From assembly GCF_008831285.2 (NCBI RefSeq), contig NC_045139.1, positions 33,947,706 to 34,011,705 of the forward strand: DNA of 64,000 nt, in the 5' to 3' direction. Under the pieces are notes generated by a model. The model made no database searches, had not been told where the DNA came from, and worked only from the letters and a program-made list of their open reading frames with translations. The position numbers and the translations under genes were made by a program. Below are positions 31,474 through 43,705 of the stretch, one piece after another (position 1 is the stretch's first letter; each line of letters opens with the position of its first letter). The DNA is from Nymphaea colorata. Taxonomy: Eukaryota > Streptophyta > Magnoliopsida > Nymphaeales > Nymphaeaceae.

Positions 31474-34440
31474 ATCTCTGGAAAATAATCAGTCAAATGG
31501 TTCCAGGCACAATTTGGGAGAACAGAACCTATGGTTCCAAGGATCGGCTCGTAGTGTATGTTTTCAATTTTTTTTTGTTGTTTTTCACTTCTTTGGTTTT
31601 ATGTTCTGTCTTTTTTTTTTTTGAGATTTTTTGTTGGCATAGTGTCACGCCTCTTATTGCTCCACAAGATACTTTATTTTGTCTTCAAGTCGGTAGGTTA
31701 AATTAAATTTATCTCCACTAACACTGGCCATAGACCTGTTAGTTGAGCGGACAAAATTTTTGTATGGTTGTTTCTTGTTCTACATGTAATTTAGTTTTTT
31801 TGTTTATTACAGTGATTTGCAGAATAACCTTCTATTCGGATATTTCCAGTATTCTGAACCCTCCCACCAATGTGAGTTTAAGGTGAGTTGTCCATTCAAC
31901 TTATGGTCACTTTAGTATGTGCAGATATGTGTATGTGTGTGTGTGTGTCTGTTTATAGGTGGCTACCAAATGGCTTTTTACATGCTTTGCTTTGATATAT
32001 CACCTAATTAATAAAGGCAGCAGCAAGAAAACTTAGTATGAGGAATGCATGCATGGAAGGAAAGATGTGTCTGTACCATCATCGCTTTGATGCATCTGTA
32101 TTTGTAGATAAGATTCCAAGGCAAGAATGCACCCGTGGATGTAATTATACACTTGAAAGAGGGTAGCAAGAGCTGAATGAGCTCAATTAGAGCACCTCAA
32201 GAGCGCATCATAAAAATAATTTAGTTTACTTGATATTGAAGCTTAGGAGAAGCATATTTCAGTAATGGGAAAATATACATATATATGTGTACACAAGAGA
32301 TTTCTATGCTGGTTGTCGGATGGCTAAAATTATTTTTATAGGAGCAATATTTGACAAATGGCAGCATAGAACTCTTTTATATATATATATATAGTATGGA
32401 AAACAAGTTAAACCAGTTTCATCATAGGACCACCTTATGATCCTCCAAAGTGAGAACAAAAAGGTTTTTTTGGGAGGGGGGGGGATGAAAAAAGCACTTT
32501 GAAAACGAGACTGGTTGAATCCATTGCTTACACATATAGACATAGTTTATGGAATATGTGGACTTTTCATGGAGCATCTGATGAATATGATTGATGGCTC
32601 ATCAGGTGCCATGAGAAATTGCTTTGTCAAAAGATAAGTTGTCATTCACTTTCTTGCAAAACTAACTTAACACCTTGTGAATAATCAATCAAGTCTTTGA
32701 GGTGGCTCATAGACAACCTCTGTGCTCTTTGTAATTACTCAGTCCCCATATTTTGTGAACTGTACATAGCCATGTATATGGTGCACATTTTTGCATGGCC
32801 ATGAATCCATGTAATGGATTCATTTACAATTTTAACAACAACATGAAGACCTGATAAACACAAATGAACGTAGTTATCTTACTTGCATTTCTTTGACAAA
32901 AAAAAATCAGTTTGTCCTTTTTGGTTTTCCTTTTTCCTTTCATTTGAGTAGGTGACTTACCTAGGTTTCCCCTATGCCTTTTGTCTCCATTGGTAAAAAT
33001 AGAATGATGCTACTGATGAGTATTGCATAGTGATGATCAGTGATCACAACATTATTCTTGACATAACACGTATCATGAGTTAATGTAGATCAGTCTTCTT
33101 CAATATTAGTAACTGACAAAACTAGAAAGTTATTTTTGTTTCTTCGTAGTTAGATTAAATTTTTTCTGTTGAATTACTTTCAGAAAAAAATGTCAAAGAA
33201 AGAAGGAAAATTGGTGAATGTTGTTTATCTAGTTGGTCTTATGAACCTGAAATTTTCACTTTGTCGGTTTGTGGTATAGCTTTGAATAGTCATCTCTCCT
33301 GCCCCTTTTTTTGCTATCCATGGGTAAATTGGTTTTCTACTGAGGATCAAAATTGCAGCAATCTTAAGTCATTTTGAGATACACAAATGTGATTTTTCTA
33401 ACCCTTTAGAATGATATACTTGTAAGAAAAATTACTGCAGTTAGGAGAGCTTGATAATTTGGCTGTCCAACTAAAGTGCACACCTAAGAAGCACACACAA
33501 AGAAACATATAGATTTACTTGTTCACTTCTTGAGAACCATGGAAAGGAGATTCAACGTATTGGGAGAAGCTTTAGCTTATCTATCAATCACATGCAGCTC
33601 TCTTTTTTCCACTGATTTCATGTCTACATCTCTAGACAAAAGTTTTAACTTCAACTTAGTTTATGGTTTTGGGGTGATTTAGCTGCGAGTTATGATTTGT
33701 CCAATCTAGTGATGCGACTCAATACCGTGTTATGAATCATTTCATTATCAGTGGCTGAGGGACTGTTATAAAAAAATTTGAGCTTTTTGTTGCTTGTCTA
33801 TGCATGGGTGTTATGAATGATTATGCTCTTAGTGACTAAGGGGTGTTATCAAGAAATTGAGCGTTATCCTTCTTGTCTATGCATGGGAAATTTGAACAAA
33901 TGATGTCCTTGCTTCTTCCTGTTTGATTCTTATGACTTCTTCATAGGGCCATTAAGCAAGAACCTTTTGACTACATTGTGTTTACTTTTCAATTTGTAGG
34001 AGCAATTTTCTTGTTCTTCATTTAGTTAAATTTCACATTTACCATACAATATGTCTTATTGGATTGCATTTGTTTGAATTGCTCAGGCTACAAGGAATCC
34101 ATTGCGTTCAAGTGCCAACCGCTCGAGGTCACACGATTTTGTGGACCCCGTCCTAATGATAATGTGGAATTTTCTAGAGGCACTTCCAACTCCACAAATG
34201 TTTGTCCAATTCAGGCATGTCCAACTCAAAATTTCTATGAATATGTTCTGTCATCACTTGTTCCATGTTTCTATGCTACTCCCATTAACGTTGTACATCG
34301 TTTAAAAAGCCTTAGCATCTCTATGTTTCTGCTTTCATGCTTTCATAATTATCTCATGTCTGGCCTTGGTTTGGATCTTGATGTCATGCTGGCATCATTG
34401 CTGCTCTAGTTGTAGTTTCTTCTCTCATTGAAGAAAGCAT
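31474..34440 (+). pseudogene. LRR receptor-like kinase ectodomain pseudogene, three exons (source-like, copy C)
   Basis: Exon 31474-31555 reads SLENNQSNG, then VPGTIWENRTYGSKDRLVV after a frame shift. Exon 31813-31882 reads DLQNN, then SDISSILNPPTNVSL in another frame. Exon 34087 on reads LQG, then CQPLEVTRFCGPRPNDN, YEYVLSSLVPC and HRLKSLSISMF. Both intron joins keep phase exactly as in a working gene (V-V|D-L-Q-N-N and V-S-L-R|L-Q-G), with GTATGT and GTGAGT donors. The pattern matches LRR VIII-1 receptor kinases: last leucine-rich repeat, DLQNN, NPP.NV, LQGNP..C, then the Cys-rich PLKSP region before the membrane. Frameshifts occur in all three exons and no kinase domain follows. The third exon lies inside duplicated segment C; the first two lie outside it. 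Confidence 0.8.
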
Positions 34441-37400
34441 ACTAAAGAGTACAGTAAAATTGACGAAAGAGATCCGTGTAAGTACCCTTGTTGTTGTTTA
34501 TGCATTTGCATGTGTAAATGGTTTTTTAGTGTTAAGGACTTAAAGATGCACATAATTAGTTTGACTTGGAGATGTTTCCTTTTTTCCTTTTTCAATGCTA
34601 AAAAATGAGTTGATTGTAGAAGCATTAGCTTCGGTTATTCACATGTAAGCCGATTAGTGGGTCAAGGTCTAAATTGATTTAAGTTCCATGTGGAAAACGA
34701 ATTAATTGGTTATCAACAACAACATTGTGATTCTTGGGGTCATTTAGGGCATTGGATTTTTGTATGATAAAAATGAGACCTTAGCTTACGATGCCTCCTC
34801 TTTTAGCTACTAATGTTTTATCCCTCTTTCTCAACTTTTAGTGGTTTTTTATAAAAGAACTTAACCCAAACCATTTGTGGAACTTTCAATCAGTTGAAGA
34901 CCCAACTTTTATGGGAACTCATCACCCTTAAACTTTTATGGGAACTCATCACCCTTAAACCAACCTTTTGTATAGAAGACCCTACTTTTATGGGAGAGTT
35001 GATGAAGTTCGTTCTTTTAACCAGCCAAGTTTTACATTCACCCATCTCTTTAGGGAGTCTAGTTCCTTGCTCCTGGTGACATACCATTTGATGTCAAGAA
35101 CTTTTGTAAAAGAGAAACTTTTCAGTTTTGCTTAAAAACATTTTGAAAGTGTTTTCTCACACAATGATGTGCCTTGCTTTATTTTTAGTGTCTTTCTAAG
35201 TGGAAGGTGGAAATTTCAAGTTCTTGTTGTCCATCAATGGAAGAGGAAAATTGAGAAAAATCCTGGATATGAGCAGTGAAGAAAAATCCTATGAAGTTGA
35301 GAAAGACAAGACTAGGAAATGCTATTGACTCTGGCAATCAAGCGTCTGCAAGGATTTAGCAGGATAATTTCTTGAGGGAGAAGCCAATATGCTCTGTAAG
35401 ATCTTGGCAGGTAGTAAAATGAGAGTTGAGAGATGGGCTCGGGGCTTGTGTAGTCGTTCCTCTGAGTCAGTAATCGAGAGTACCGGGTAGGCATAAAGGT
35501 GATTTATGTCTATTTCGTGAAGATAATGACTTGCGAACTTTTGGCTCGTTGAAAACCCGTAAGGTGAAGCGGGTTGGACACGTGACAAAGCTACACATAA
35601 CCACTAAAGCGGTGGAGCTTCGTAGTAGCCTTTGGGGTGGTGAGGTATTCCCTCAAAGGTGAAGGTCAGCCTAAAAAAAATATCAAACACAGGGAAGAAA
35701 TCAAAAGGAAAAAAGCCGAATGCAAAAGAAGAAAAAAGAAGAAAAAAAAGCAAAAGCTACCTGCCAAGAGATGAATGACATGAAGGCTGAACTCGCAAGA
35801 ATTGAATGTAACAATCTCTCGTGGATGTATGATTTTAGGGTCATTATCTTCTCCTTTTTTTTATTATCTAGGATGCTGAGGACGATTCTTTTATGTTCAT
35901 ATTCTGTAAATTGAAAGACATTCCCTCTAAAGATTCGACAACATTGATGCGAAATAAGACCTAATGCTTGTATGGTACTATAGGTAAATTAAGGTTATAT
36001 TATTTGCACAACACGAGCACTCAAGCTTATGAGTTGAATTGATCATTTTTGAACTATTTCAAAATTCAAAGTAAAAACTTGACGTCTCTCGTATGTTTCC
36101 AGGCTTCCTAGGCATAGGAGGAACTAACCACTCTCCCTTTGGTCTTGAAAATGTTTGCCCATTTCATTACCAAATTGCTAGTCCTTCCATGAAATAGATG
36201 AAACCCCTCAAACCTAGTCCAACCATGTTGAGCGTGATGAATTGTCCATCATTTCCTTTTGTCTTCGAAGATGTAGACCATTTGGGACAAGACCCTGGCA
36301 CCTCAGTGTCGCCTATCTTTTTTCATTCATTTTGTATTGTGCATTATTTCATTGTTTTCTTATTTGTGTATTTGAAAAGACCCTGGAACCTCTGTGTCGC
36401 CTATCTTTTTTCATTGTTTCTAGCAGCAGCAGTCCGACCCATGTAAGTCCTTAATGTCCTGTACACTCATTCATGATAATAATTTTCTATAATTAATATG
36501 TTAGAAGTGAAATCATTTTCTATAAAAGCGCAAGGTGATATTTTTGAAAAGTTCTATCGACGTTGCGTATTTGTATGTCCTTGGCTTCACCTAATCTTGT
36601 TTTTGTGAGTTGTATAAATTTCATCTATTTCATCTTTATTTTTAGTTTCATTCTAGCTGTAGTTAATATCTTTTATGTATTATAGTTCTGTAATAAGAGG
36701 ATCAGCCAAGGCCTTCTGCCCTTTGAATTCTTAAATGTTTCAATACTTTTTTAGAAATGGTTTATGCCCCTTCTCTTTTTCCCCACCTTACTAATTTCTG
36801 GGCTCCACCCATGTCTATATCCATGCATTTTTATGTCATCAATCTAGGGCTTGAATTTTTTTTTATTCCTCTAGCACTTGGGTGGTTCCTTTATTTTAAT
36901 TTACATGTGACTGGACATGATCCTAAATTGTCTGTTGGTTGTCTTTTATTTCTAAGAGGCCTCTACTTGGTGGAGGCTTGGTTTCTCGTTTTGCATTTGA
37001 GAGTGACGACATAAATTTTGTATGAGGTGAATGGTTCGTTCCAACTTGGTGTATTTAGACAATGCAGCTACAGCTCAAATGTTCACCACGATATTCATTA
37101 CTTAAGGTATCCCAACATAACGCCCCATACCTACCCTTCTCTCTCTCTCTCTCTCTCTCTCTCCATTGTCTTGATTGCTTGCTCACTCACATTAATGTTC
37201 ACAGTTGGACACCCACAGTGATCCATCTCTTCAGTTAATTAGTTTTATTGGCGTGTTTGCAAGGGAAACAAGAATAGAAAATTCCTTGTTCTATAATTCT
37301 ATGTTTCTGTATATCAAGAAAGGAAAAAAAAAAAAGGTATATCATGATAAATCGTTTGATTTAATCTTCTTTCAATAATTTTATATTGTGCATTATTTCA

Positions 37401-38960
37401 TTGTTTTATTATTTGTGTATTTGAAAAGACCCTAGAACCTCAGTGTCGCCTATCTTTTTTCATTGTTTCTAGCAGCAGCAGTCCGACCCATGTAAGTGCT
37501 TAATGTCCTGTACACTCATGCATGTTAATAATTTTCTATAATTAATATGTTACAAGTGAAATCATTGGCTAATACTGTTGAGCTATCTTGTCTATGTCAG
37601 GTGTAGTGGACTTTGTCGAGAATATAATCAGGGTCTCCATCAGATCTCTACAACCTGGAATATCTGTCACATTCCTAACAGTGCCTTTTATAATCAGGCT
37701 GATAAAGCATCTATATAAGCATATCGTGTCATTATTTATTGAAGTTCTGCAATTCTGCATATGTTGACAGACAACCATTGATTGAAGCATGATATTAAAG
37801 TGGAGTCTTCATCTCGGATTGAGTTCAATAATTTTGTGGTGTTTGTGGATCAGGTCACTAGGAGTCCTCCATTACCCTCTGACAACCATGACACGTCAAC
37901 CACCACTCTGGCCATCTAGAATCTGCAATACAGCATCTGACGCAATGGTGCAGTTAGTAGATCTCTCTTTGAAACCCAATATGATTTTGCATGCCCTACA
38001 ATGCTAGCTGTGTTGTCAATTTTCTGGATTTTTCAAAATGATTGTCAGTGTGACTGCATGCATCTTTAGGAATAGATGCACAAATTTGTACTTCTTGCAA
38101 AGCTCTTAGATTTTTCTATTGTTTTCAATGATATTCAGATATATTTTATGTGTGTTATGGACAAATCTGTGGCCCTCAAACTGAAGCAGCTTTGTGGCTT
38201 TTATGTTCATTCATATGGATGCATGTAGTTCTAGACTATTGCTACTTATTTCTGCTGGATTGCTACTTATGCGACTATTGCCGCTTGTTTCTGCCAGTGT
38301 TCTTTTTTTTCATGTACTTAACACAATGCTTTATTCAATGCTCAAGTTGTTGATTGGTTGGCTGGAGGGTTATTGATTAGCCCCATTTATTACTTTAGTG
38401 TTTTGTTTGTCTATCATTGTTCACAGATAAAGTTACTGTTGTCTTTGCAACTAATAGAAGTTTCCTTTTGAGCAATGTTATGTTGATAAATTTGTGGTTT
38501 GATTCAGTGCAAAAGCCACCTATGCTTATGAGTTGGCAAGAAAGTATTGGTTCAAAACATAAAGAAATTGTATTCACAAGAAGTGCCACGGAGGCCATCA
38601 ATCTGGTAGCATATTCTTAGGGCCTTGCCAACCTAAAAGCTGGAGATGACGTCATGCCTCGTTCCTTATGTTCACTTGTAAATTTTTATGTTGATACGTG
38701 GATTGTAGTCTTATAGATGCCAACCACTTGGTGAGTGGTAGGAAGAGGTAAATTTACATCGCCCTTTTTCATTTGCTATCTTTATCTCAGTGTATGTGAT
38801 CTGTTAGGAACAACGTTACAACGTCGTGGAGACTCGGCTACTGTGAAAATAAACTCCATCTAGGGCACACGGGGAAATAAGATTAAATGTGAGGTCGTTT
38901 GTGGGATACGCTGAAATTTCCATTTCGGTTGGACAAAATTTCAGACCTTTTTTTTTTCCG
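32846..38960 (+). repeat. Segmental duplication, copy C
   Basis: Matches copy A (5905-11770) over its length from 33306, and copy B (12151-13395) from 32846. It holds the third receptor-kinase exon, one 193-bp unit (35440-35640), the unrecognised exon-like pieces and the desulfurase remnants. Differences from A include a 25-bp tandem TTATGGGAACTCATCACCC near 34910-34950 and a rearranged stretch at 36290-36540, where a GACCCTGG...CTCAGTGTCGCC block occurs in extra copies. Its left edge lies inside an intron of the receptor-kinase pseudogene. Confidence 0.85.
37023..38660 (+). pseudogene. Plastid cysteine desulfurase (NFS2/SufS type) exon fragments, copy C
   Basis: Same two exons as in copy A, more decayed. 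The first (37023-37110) keeps LGVFRQ...-frame noise and, in frame, LVYLDNAATAQ, but lacks 54 bp present in copy A, removed between two imperfect 12-bp repeats (CTACATCTCAAA and CTACAGCTCAAA). SNVHHDIHYLR follows. The second (about 38510-38660) reads AKATYAYELARK-like residues, then [19 protein letters not shown] and a stop. NAA is intact here where copy A has NAP. Intron-like DNA is retained. No PLP-lysine region is present. Confidence 0.75.
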
Positions 38961-39065
38961 GGTCTGATCTAAATCTGATTCTTCCGCCTCCGTCTCTTTA
39001 TCTAAATAACAAACCGCCCATTAGCAAGTTCATTGAATCCGCCGTTGAGTTCCTTTGTCCAAGTC

Positions 39066-39217
39066 TTCTATGAATATGGTCCCTCATCACTTGTTTCATT
39101 TTTCTGTTCTACTCTATCGTTTGAAAAGCCCTAGCATCTTTAAAAAGCCCTAGCATAAATTCATGCTTTTATATTTATCTCATGTATGCTTTTATATTTA
39201 TCTTATGTCTGGCCTTG
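39066..39217 (+). pseudogene. Fourth, scrambled fragment of the LRR receptor-kinase exon
   Basis: TTCTATGAATATGGTCCCTC and what follows match the YEYVLSSLVP part of the exon at 34087. It then has a deletion (the PINVV region), a doubled AAAAGCCCTAGCAT and a doubled TTTTATATTTATCT block before TGTCTGGCCTTG. No reading frame survives. Confidence 0.7.
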
Positions 39218-39219
39218 CA

Positions 39220-40930
39220 TGGTGCACAGTTAAAACGTGTTGTTGTAATTGAGAATTCCATTGTCAACCAACCGCTGAACAAAACAACCGCTGAACAAAA
39301 CAAGACCAGCGGTTTTGGTAAGGGGCGGAGACACCCGTTCTTGTTGTGTCCATAATTTTACATACTTCTGAAAACGTCTTTCTTCAGGTGGGACTACGTC
39401 TTTTCACCCAAAGCATATTATATGGGCCCAGAGAGATGTGCACTGTGCACTGGGAGAGGTAGTGGCCTCTTCTGATAGAATGAACCAGTTACATTTAAAA
39501 AAATATATATATATATATATATAAAATAAATTAATTAACTAACTAGATCCTCATAAAAGATTTCCTTAAATTTGAAAAAAAAAACTTTAGGTGTTTCCAT
39601 TCCAGGAGTTTCCAAATGTTACGTCACAAACATTTCTTTTACAGTTCAAAGAATAAAAGAATTGATGTCTCAAAAATTCGAGTGGCAACCCTTTGAAGAT
39701 TTGGTCGTTATACTCACCTTATGGGTTTTTTTTCGAAAGGAACTGAAGTGACATAAAAAATTAAAAGAAAATAACTGAAACTTTTTTCTAAATGACCTTC
39801 CTAAAGAAGCCCTTGTTTTGAAGTACGACTGCACAAAAATGTAAAATACATTAATCAGCTTCCTAACTACTAACAACGTCCTAATGCTAAAATATAAGTG
39901 AACAAATTTCATGTGTGAAGTCAAGCTGCTAAAGATCACCCAGATATTTGAAATACTTTTGTTCTTAGTCATATCGTTAGCATGTTTGGTATTAAAAAAA
40001 AAATCAAAAAAATTAGGAACAAATGAAAAATCAAAATCCAACAAAAATAACATAAAAAAATAACTTCATAAAATAGGAATAGAGATAAATAATTTAGCTT
40101 AAGTTTTGAACTTTAAAAAATGTAAGAATAACGTAAAATAAAAATGTGAAATCACACCAAAAAATTATTTTGGAGTTCTATGAAGGACCAACTTTTTGGT
40201 TTTACCGTTTATTGGAGTCAAATTCAAAGCAACATTTTTGAAGGTGGCAAATATTTTGTCCTTTTTGGCCGGCATTTACGAAAAGCCAGCCAAAACACGA
40301 TCCTCTCCTCACCTTATGCCCTGTTCCCGGCCCATCCTGATCTGAGCGGGGGAGATTTTCCGGCGACGCTTCTCCTATGGCCACCTCTTCCATTTCTTTG
40401 TTTGATGTAATCGTGACGATGCCGATGATGGCGAGTCTTGGAATTTAGTAGAACCAGCAGTTCTGTCCTTTCGAGACAACGAACAGCTCCATTAAATATA
40501 TCTGCATTCAAAACACAGAAACCAGTCACCTCAGAGATTGTTTTTTCTCGAAGAATACTTATCCTGCAATGCAACATTGAGGAATTCTCCTTTATCACCA
40601 ATCCATTTCAGCCAGATTTCTAAATTAAACCTATGCAAACTCTCATTTGAAAAGAAAAAAAAGCTGACCTGACGTAGTGGCAGAGCAAAGTCTAGTGGCA
40701 TGGCAGAGCAAATAATTTTTAGAGGGCCCAATTGACACAATTCAAAACAATGTTTTGAAAATTTTATATAAGATAAATGATTTTTAAAAAAATTTACATG
40801 TAAGTTTTGAAAAAAGGGGCTACGGCTCCTGGCAGCCCCACTTTGGCGCCATCCTTGAGGCAGGCAGCAGTTAAATGTTAGGGTAAGTATCCAACGAGGT
40901 ATCACTCGGCTGGACTAGAAAGGGACCTTA
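39220..40930. other. Spacer with no recognisable gene
   Basis: Contains a doubled 16-bp AACCGCTGAACAAAAC (about 39272-39305), a TA run near 39506-39525, and from about 40170 to 40450 a GC-richer patch with short open frames on both strands that match nothing I know. 40677-40870 resembles the GCAGAGC...GGCAGCCCCAC type of dispersed repeat seen elsewhere in the window. Confidence 0.5.
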
Positions 40931-40936
40931 CTTTCA

Positions 40937-41477
40937 GGGGTAAGGGGTGAACACCAGCCGAGTCGATCCCGAATTCAGTCAGCTTGAGTTTGGCTCAACT
41001 AATGAAACCTTGAGCTCAAGAATAGCTCGATCGAAACAATTCGAGCTCGGCTCAATAGTTACGTGTTAAGCTCGACTCAACAAACTCATTTTGAATAGAA
41101 CTGATATTCATCGTTACGTGTTGAATTCGAGCTCGACTGGCTCGACAAACTCGTTTGAATAGAACTGATATTCATCGTTATGTGTTGAGGTCGAGCTTGA
41201 TTCGATTACGGCTCGACAAACTCGTAAACTCGTTTTAATATATCGACTTGATTAAGGCTCAACAAACTCGATTAAGGCTCGAGCTCAACTCGGCAGTTAC
41301 GTGTTAGGCTGGAGCTCAACTCGGCAGTTACGTGTTGAGCTGAAACTCAACTCGATTATTTGAACGAGTCGACTCATGAACTCGAACTCGACTCGTTAAA
41401 CAAATGACTCGGCTCGAACTCGTTTACGAGTCGAGCTTTAACGACGCTCAAGTAGCTCGACTCGTTGTTCACCCCTA
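40937..41477. mobile_element. hAT-like MITE rich in GCTCGA/GAGCTCG subterminal repeats
   Basis: AGGGGTGAACA near the left end and TGTTCACCCCT (to 41476) at the right form inverted ends. The interior is filled with about 20 variants of CTCGAnCTCGA and TTGAGCTCG, plus a repeated CAGTTACGTGTTGAGCT block. This fits a non-autonomous hAT-like element. I see no clean 8-bp target duplication, so the left edge is approximate. No reading frame. Confidence 0.6.
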
Positions 41478-41519
41478 TAACAGGCCAAAAAAATTGGGCT
41501 CGATTCAAGTCTTACAATG

Positions 41520-41700
41520 CAACTGACTTAATCCAAGCAGATAAAGTGGGTCTAATGGGGCGCCCATTAGGCCCAAATAATGTGTACAAGACTTCTTTAT
41601 TAAGCTCGGCACGGCCAAAAAAATGTAATGGGATGAACCCGAGCAATAAAGTGAGTCCAATGGGGTGGCCGTTAGGGCCCGAAAATCCTTTTTGTATCAG
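41520..41700. repeat. ~108-bp imperfect tandem duplication
   Basis: GATAAAGTGGGTCTAATGGG at about 41540 and AATAAAGTGAGTCCAATGGG at about 41647 begin similar blocks (each followed by CATTAGGCCC or GTTAGGGCCC). The open frames over both strands are shadows of this repeat. Confidence 0.6.
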
Positions 41701-42723
41701 TTTTAATTTGGTGGTCAACTCCAACAGATTGGATGGGGAATCTAAAGTTTGGTTGGACAAAACCTCAACCCACCACCTTTTTTTTTTTAGTTTCTCCCTT
41801 TCAATAAACCGGCCGGCCTGGAGCTGGGTGTTTTCAGACAATCAATTTAGTTGAAATTGAATTAAATCATCCAGTTAATCACATCAAAATTCAAAAACAC
41901 AAATATATATGCTTCCAATATTAAATATTGATTTTAAAATAATATATGAAAGCCAAAATTTAAAAAATCAAGGGAAAAAGTCAGACCATAATCTAGCCAT
42001 TATTTCTTTTTTTTTTTTTTGGGTCATCATATATAAGGATGCCAACAAATCGGATTCAAATTATATGTCAATATAGTATTTCAAAGAAGTCAAATATGAA
42101 AAAAGAAAATTAACATACCGGATATATGTTTAAGAAATATCATTCGATCTGATTAGGATTGGGTTCTAAATAAATATCCAATAACATACAAATTCAATTT
42201 CAAATAAATACCCTATTTTGCATTGACCATACATATTGAAAGTTAGCTTTTAGCATATCATAATACAGTTAGAATTTGGTTGTGCATTTAAAAATTGGAT
42301 TCAGATGCAGTTCTGAAAATAAAAGTAAAATTTGGATAACCGGATTTGAATATACTATACATTTCCTCATTTGTATTTTCTTGTGGTATTGATTCCTGCT
42401 TATGTTGGTGTTGTTGATATCCTATTTAGCAATAAAAAACTACTACTACCCCACATATTAGGAGCAATCAACCGAGTTATGTAAGGAAATTAGTTGGCTG
42501 CTGCGAGTCCAACAATTCATAGTTATTTCGATTTGACTAGTTGGTAGCCAACCTAGCGATGATATTTTAGAGTTACATTTTTCTCTTAATAAACAAAGCA
42601 AACATGGTAAATTCCTCCACATGCTTGGTACCATTCTAGGTTTGATTAGGAATACAGAATCTCAATGTAAATTGTTTGGTGTTTCATGCATCTAATTTTG
42701 TATAGTTTGTATATGTTATATGC

Positions 42724-42867
42724 AAGGGCAGAGCCACAAAAAAGCCTTTATTTATGGATATAAATTTCATTAATTTTTAGTCTTTTATATTTGAGTGCCC
42801 ATTAAAATTTGAAATTAAATTTGCACGGCCTTTCAGGCTCTCAGCCAAAAATTTATGGTTCCGCCAT
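42724..42867. repeat. Dispersed repeat with GGCAGAGCCAC...TGGTTCCGCC ends
   Basis: GGGCAGAGCCAC near 42726 and ATGGTTCCGCCATT near 42855 are inverted-like ends around an AT-rich 120-bp interior. Similar ends occur at 57836-58018 (AGGCAGAGCTAG ... GTCTCCACCCC), and a single end (TGGCTCCGCCTC) near 50142. A short dispersed non-coding repeat. Confidence 0.4.
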
Positions 42868-43429
42868 TATTATATACAAATGGTTTTCATGTGAAAATAA
42901 ATGGTTATTAAATGAGGATTTGAGCGTTGAGTGTTTGACAATTTACACAAGATAATTGATTTGATAGAAGTCCAAGTTGACAAAAGTCCAGGATGTGATA
43001 TTACTGATACTATTACTTGGTCTTCATGAGATAATAAAATATTTTATATGGAACAAACATACCTTTTTTATATGTTAGAGATTATAGATTATCACATGGT
43101 GTTAAAAACCAAGCAGAAGAATCAAATTATTCATATGAAGAAATTGAAAACTCAAGCCCAAACTCGGATCCGATCGAGCTTACAAACTGGTTCTCAAAAA
43201 CTCTTTAGAAAACCTTTTAAAATTCTAAAAAAATAATTAAAAACCCTTCGCCTTCAAAAAGGAAGAAGACTATCCGTTTTCCGTTAGTAAGAAAAGAGAA
43301 AAGGGAGAAGTATCTGAGTTATTGGAAAAGAAAAACCTTCGTTTCTGGTTACTACGAGCCGGAACATATGCTACAGGTCGTTCTTCTGTAAGAATATTTT
43401 TTTAAAAGGTATAAAGCAGACGACAGTCT

Positions 43430-43705
43430 GCTGCTCATCTACGCATGCTTTCTTCACAGCCAATAAATTTTACCATCTTCTTTTCTCTTTCGGTCTTCCC
43501 AAGGCCCACCTTCATCGTCTTCGGCTGAACTCTAGAGTGAGAATTCCCTTCTCCCTTCCCCCCCTCTCTCTTCCTATCTTCTGCTTCAGGAAGGAGGAGG
43601 AAAGAAAGGGAAGCCAAATTCTTGGGAAACTAACTCCAGTATTCTGGCACAGTTCTTGGTTATTGTTTCTGATTGGGGAAAGAAGAAGGGTCGATAAAGG
43701 AAACG
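43430..43705 (+). promoter_or_regulatory. 5' leader / promoter-proximal region of the NRAMP gene
   Basis: Pyrimidine-rich (CTTCTCCCTTCCCC near 43550) and without a longer upstream in-frame ATG. The first ATG of the NRAMP frame is at 43706. A TATA-like ATAATAAAAT lies much further up (about 43030), and nothing closer is convincing. Confidence 0.4.
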
